Assembly: GCA_002937525.1 (NCBI GenBank)
Contig: PTKA01000035.1
Span: forward strand, 1-9,003
DNA from: Alphaproteobacteria bacterium MarineAlpha10_Bin3
GTDB lineage: Bacteria > Pseudomonadota > Alphaproteobacteria > UBA8366 > GCA-2717185
Reading direction: 5' to 3'
DNA: 9,003 nucleotides
The notes under the pieces were generated by a model that saw nothing but the letters and a program-made list of their open reading frames with translations, did no database searches and was not told the origin of the DNA. Of this stretch, positions 6,351 through 9,003 are shown piece after piece. How positions within the stretch are numbered: position 1 is the stretch's first letter; each line of letters starts with the position of its first letter. A program made the position numbers and the translations under genes.

Positions 6351-7136
6351 TCAACGCGCCGTATAGCCGCCATCGACGACGACTTCCGAGCCGGTCATGA
6401 AGGCCGAATCGTTCGAGGCCAGGAACACAATCGCATTGGCGATATCGATCGGCTTGCCGTAACGGCCCAGCAGATTGCGGTTCGCGATGAATTTTTCGAT
6501 CTCGTCCGGGCTCATATTGCTGGTGGCGAGAATGTCATCCTGCATCGGCGATTCGGTGGCGCCGGGATGGACCGAATTGCAGCGGATATTGTAGCCGCGC
6601 GCGCGTACCTCGATCGCCGTCGATTTGGTGAACAGCCGCACGCCGCCCTTGGTCATGCTGTAGACCGCCGAAGTCGCCGATCCGACCAGACCGGCGGTTG
6701 AGGACAGATTGACGATCGAGCCGCTATCGCCGTCGGCGGGGCGGTTTTTCATCGCGCCGATGGCGTGTTTGGTGCCCAGAAACACGCCCTTCAGATTGAC
6801 CGCGCAAAGCCGGTCGAATTCCGCCTCCGCGGTCTCCTCGATCGTTCCGCGCGACCAGATGCCGGCATTGTTGACCAGAATGTCGAGACCGCCATGGCGT
6901 TGCAACGTCGCGGTGATGACCTGCTTCCATTCGCTTTCGTTGGTGACATCGTGCCGCATGAAGACCGCGGCGCCGCCGGCCCGGTTGATTTCGTCGACCA
7001 ACGCCTGGCCATCCGCCGCCAACAGGTCGGTTACGACCACCGCGGCCCCGGCTTCGGCCAGCAATGTTGCGGTTGCGCCGCCGATCCCGCGCGCGCCGCC
7101 CGTCACCAGGGCGACCTTGCCATCCACTCGATTCAT
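6351..7136 (-). CDS. Short-chain dehydrogenase/reductase (classical SDR, probably NAD-dependent)
   Basis: A full-length 261-residue classical SDR with a complete set of motifs: TGGARGIG cofactor loop (T12-G19), NNAG (89-92), N114, and catalytic S146, Y159 and K163 (YSMTK), then HPGAT.SPM and the family closing motif FMTGSEVVVDGGYTAR. D37 at the end of the second strand favours NAD(H) over NADP(H). SDRs oxidise or reduce alcohols and ketones, and the substrate cannot be inferred. The start at 7136 follows a strong AGGGAGGGA ribosome site. Upstream in-frame codons that would extend the protein to 7415 encode sequence unlike any SDR and run through the peroxiredoxin promoter, so they were rejected. 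The gene is first in a minus-strand unit with the hydratase remnant. In an active pathway it would provide the dehydrogenation step after hydration, although here that hydratase is broken. Confidence 0.93.
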   Translation of the reverse strand: MNRVDGKVALVTGGARGIGGATATLLAEAGAAVVVTDLLAADGQALVDEINRAGGAAVFMRHDVTNESEWKQVITATLQRHGGLDILVNNAGIWSRGTIEETAEAEFDRLCAVNLKGVFLGTKHAIGAMKNRPADGDSGSIVNLSSTAGLVGSATSAVYSMTKGGVRLFTKSTAIEVRARGYNIRCNSVHPGATESPMQDDILATSNMSPDEIEKFIANRNLLGRYGKPIDIANAIVFLASNDSAFMTGSEVVVDGGYTAR

Positions 7137-7378
7137 CGCATCCCTCCCTGTTTTGATCGGTCCCTGGCATCCGCCACGAGTTTTATTTTCATCGCGCTCC
7201 GATTTCCGTCCGGCGCGTTTTGGGGCCGATAGCGCTTGAGTATGCCCGCGAATGCGCCGGTTCGATAGAGTGCGGTCAGAACGGAATTTTCCAAACATCT
7301 CCGGTTGCGCGAGAGAGGTGCTGGGGTGGATGGTCCCTGCTCCCCGGCATCCCGTGACCGGCCCCGTGATAGGGGAGG
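7137..7378. other. Long divergent intergenic region between SDR and peroxiredoxin
   Basis: About 240 bases hold no gene I can support. The right side merges into the peroxiredoxin promoter, and the left carries the SDR ribosome site (AGGGAGGGA, minus strand, just before 7136). No clear SDR promoter stands out. Candidate AT boxes are weak, such as a minus-strand CATACT near 7240. Small open frames here lack ribosome sites and recognisable domains. Confidence 0.4.
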
Positions 7379-7408
7379 TTGGCGCGTTCGCGCGCAAAAC
7401 TATATAAT
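7379..7408 (+). promoter_or_regulatory. Sigma-70-type promoter of the peroxiredoxin gene
   Basis: TTGGCG (7379-7384) and a perfect TATAAT (7403-7408) are separated by 18 bases and point at the peroxiredoxin. Transcription would start near 7415, giving a leader of about 75 bases. An imperfectly spaced inverted repeat TTGGAT/ATCCAA (7423-7428, 7441-7446) lies in that leader and could form a small hairpin. An OxyR-like site was not recognised. Confidence 0.6.
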
Positions 7409-7489
7409 TGATCATGCCGTAATTGGATCGGAATTAGGGAATCCAAGGCGCGTAGCTCCAACTTTTACAAATCGGTGAGGGAGAAAGTC

Positions 7490-8152
7490 ATGCCATTAAG
7501 AATCAATGATGAAGCACCGAATTTTTCTGCCGAAACGACCCAGGGGACGATCGATTTCCATGAGTGGATCGGCGACGGCTGGGCCATTCTATTCTCGCAT
7601 CCCAAGGACTTCACGCCGGTCTGCACGACGGAACTCGGCTATATGGCCGGCCTGCAACCGGAATTCGACAAGCGCAACTGCAAAATCCTCGGTCTCAGCA
7701 TCGATCCGGTCGGCGACCATGCCCAATGGTCGAAAGATATCGAGGAAACCCAAGGTCACAAGGTCGAATTTCCGATGGTAGGCGATCCGGAATTGAAGAT
7801 CGCCAAATTGTACGACATGCTGCCGGCCAGCGAAGGCGATTCGTCGCAACGACGCACGGCGGCGAACAACGCGACGGTCCGGACCGTTTTCCTGATCGGA
7901 CCGGACAAGAAAATCAAACTGTCGCTGACCTATCCGATGAGTACCGGACGGAACTTCGACGAAGTGCTCCGGGTGCTGGACTCGTGCCAGTTGACCGCCA
8001 ATCACCAGGTCGCGACGCCCGTGAACTGGCAGCGCGGCGACGATGTCATCATCGTGCCGGCGGTGTCCGATGAAGCCGCCAAGGAAAAATACCCGAATGG
8101 CTGGCGGGCGCCCAAGCCCTATCTGCGCTTCGTACCGGACCCCACCGCGTAG
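7490..8152 (+). CDS. 1-Cys peroxiredoxin (Prx6/AhpC-TSA family)
   Basis: This 220-residue protein belongs to the 1-Cys (Prx6) subgroup of the AhpC/TSA family, which reduces hydrogen peroxide, organic peroxides or peroxynitrite. The peroxidatic cysteine is C45 in the PVCTTE motif after FSHPKDFT, supported by T42 and R131 (VRTVFLIGPDKK). The later family segment TGRNFDEVLRVLDSCQ is followed by the extended C-terminal domain (PVNWQRGDDVIIVP) typical of Prx6, which supports dimerisation. Additional cysteines C64 and C166 are present. The usual 2-Cys AhpC resolving VCP motif is absent. It is cytosolic, with no signal peptide. The ATG at 7490 is set by AGGGAG at 7478-7483. The earlier in-frame GTG at 7475 lies across this site and is rejected. 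The gene stands alone behind its own promoter and converges with the membrane protein gene. Confidence 0.95.
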   Translation: MPLRINDEAPNFSAETTQGTIDFHEWIGDGWAILFSHPKDFTPVCTTELGYMAGLQPEFDKRNCKILGLSIDPVGDHAQWSKDIEETQGHKVEFPMVGDPELKIAKLYDMLPASEGDSSQRRTAANNATVRTVFLIGPDKKIKLSLTYPMSTGRNFDEVLRVLDSCQLTANHQVATPVNWQRGDDVIIVPAVSDEAAKEKYPNGWRAPKPYLRFVPDPTA

Positions 8153-8188
8153 GCCGGTAAAGATTCGTTCGTGGCCGTCGCGCATTGT

Positions 8189-8221
8189 CGTGCCGCCGGG
8201 CACGCGCGCGTCGAGCCCGGC
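8189..8221. terminator. Two overlapping GC-rich hairpins between convergent genes
   Basis: CGTGCC (8189-8194) pairs with GGCACG (8199-8204) around a 4-base loop. GCCGGGC (8195-8201) can instead pair with GCCCGGC (8215-8221). The folds are mutually exclusive because they share 8199-8201. They sit between the peroxiredoxin stop and the membrane protein stop, so a bidirectional terminator is plausible, although no T-run follows either stem. Confidence 0.4.
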
Positions 8222-8228
8222 TGCCGGC

Positions 8229-9003
8229 TCATTCACCGGGCCGCAGCCGTTGCATCCATGCGGGCAACGTGTTTTCGGCCGCCTGCGCTATCCTGGCACC
8301 GTGCCGTTTAAGAAGTATTCCAAGATAGATGATGGCCAGGCCAAACGCCGTAAGGATGAAGGGAAAGAGCGCTGATTCCATATAAATTATCTGCGCCAAA
8401 TATACTATATAGCCAAGCACGCCCAACGCCCCAAACACGATAAATACCCGGCGGCGCAGGAATACGGACATCCATATAAGGGCAAGGTTGATCAGGAAGT
8501 AGGCGAACCTCGATACTTCGCTATCGCTCTTGAGCAAGGACAATCCGCCCCAGAATGCGATTAACCCGAACAGGTAGCCCCAGAAGGCAAAATCCCGTCC
8601 AGTACGGCGGTCGATGAGATAGGTGCCGACGATCATCGCCAGCCCGAACCACAATGACACCAGTTGGCGTAGCGCCCAGTCGAAGCCGTCGGCTCCAGAA
8701 ATGATCGGCGTCAAATCCATGGCCACATACCAAAGAACAAACGCGACCGGCGCGCTAAGGAAGGGAAACCGGAAAAACCACAGCGCAATTAACCCGGTGG
8801 CGATGGTCGCCATTTCCATCGCGAACCACCCGCCCCGGATCCAGCGGTGGAAGTCGCTGTATTGGCCGGGATCGTCGAACCCCCACAGGTCCAGCCACCG
8901 CTGAAGCCCATAGATCGCCAACGGCGTCATGCAAACCGCCATGGTGATCAACAGGCCGCCTGGAACCCGCAAAACGCGTCGCCACGCCATCGCGCCGGCG
9001 ACG
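8229..9003 (-). CDS. Multi-pass integral membrane protein, conserved but uncharacterised, N-terminus beyond the window
   Basis: The frame stays open to the right edge, so the 5' end is missing. Downstream of a Met at 8990 there are 253 residues, and four more in-frame residues (VAGA) precede it with no ribosome site, so the true start is probably outside the window. About eight hydrophobic helices are visible, at roughly 11-30, 52-73, 76-96, 105-122, 133-152, 160-175, 180-201 and 205-226. They are separated by short charged loops such as DDPGQYSDFHRW and a LIDRRTGRDFAFW loop. From memory this resembles a widespread hypothetical inner-membrane family in proteobacteria with the pattern W...MELATI..G and FALWY.SMDL, but I know of no function. 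The C-terminal tail (RLRPGE) is short and cytoplasmic. No transporter or enzyme motif was found, and the gene is not part of a recognisable operon here. Confidence 0.82.
   Translation of the reverse strand, partial: VAGAMAWRRVLRVPGGLLITMAVCMTPLAIYGLQRWLDLWGFDDPGQYSDFHRWIRGGWFAMEMATIATGLIALWFFRFPFLSAPVAFVLWYVAMDLTPIISGADGFDWALRQLVSLWFGLAMIVGTYLIDRRTGRDFAFWGYLFGLIAFWGGLSLLKSDSEVSRFAYFLINLALIWMSVFLRRRVFIVFGALGVLGYIVYLAQIIYMESALFPFILTAFGLAIIYLGILLKRHGARIAQAAENTLPAWMQRLRPGE

Noticed and set aside
7137..7415. N-terminal extension of the SDR by 93 codons
   Set aside because: The extension crosses the peroxiredoxin promoter, has no family similarity, and the start at 7136 has a strong ribosome site and a standard SDR N-terminus.
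7276..7461. 61-codon minus-strand open frame in the SDR/peroxiredoxin spacer
   Set aside because: No ribosome site or domain, and it covers the predicted TATAAT promoter of the opposite gene.
7589..8236. 215-codon minus-strand open frame opposite the peroxiredoxin
   Set aside because: It is antisense to a clear Prx6 gene, has Arg/Gly-rich translation and no recognisable domain; a GC-rich codon shadow.

Overview
The window looks like chromosomal DNA from a GC-rich proteobacterium, most likely an alphaproteobacterium (Rhodospirillales-like). This rests on codon use, the style of the CBS, BKACE and SDR proteins, and short GGAG-type ribosome sites. It is an impression from the sequence, not a database placement. 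There are no RNA genes, CRISPR arrays, phage genes or replication origin that I can see.

Layout. The left edge (1-84) carries the last 27 codons of a transposase that resembles the IS1595 family, then about 155 AT-rich bases. A single-CBS-pair protein follows (240-668, +). It converges on a two-domain regulator in which a response-regulator receiver is fused to a metallo-beta-lactamase-fold hydrolase (737-1993, -). A divergent promoter region with a perfect 14-bp palindrome separates this regulator from a luciferase-like flavin oxidoreductase (2165-3013, +).

The middle is catabolic. A beta-keto-acid cleavage enzyme (BKACE/DUF849, 3023-3904, -) lies back to back with a D-aminoacylase-type amidohydrolase (4042-5760, +), and an inverted repeat lies between their starts. 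A minus-strand unit then reads SDR dehydrogenase (6351-7136), followed by a decayed enoyl-CoA hydratase gene (5777-6330) that has a frameshift and has lost its catalytic segment. The amidohydrolase and the hydratase remnant converge on a perfect 10-bp stem-loop that overlaps both stop codons. On the right are a 1-Cys peroxiredoxin with a recognisable promoter (7490-8152, +) and the C-terminal part of a multi-pass membrane protein that runs off the window (8229-9003, -).

How the genes fit together. LLM oxidoreductase, BKACE, amidohydrolase, SDR and (formerly) enoyl-CoA hydratase make a plausible small-molecule degradation neighbourhood: amide or carbamoyl hydrolysis, alcohol/ketone oxidation, and C-C cleavage with acetyl-CoA. 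They alternate in strand, so they are not one operon, and no substrate can be named. The CBS and receiver-hydrolase genes are a separate signalling pair. The points most worth a second look are the receiver-MBL fusion with its palindromic promoter, the BKACE with substituted active-site positions, and the multiply damaged hydratase gene.
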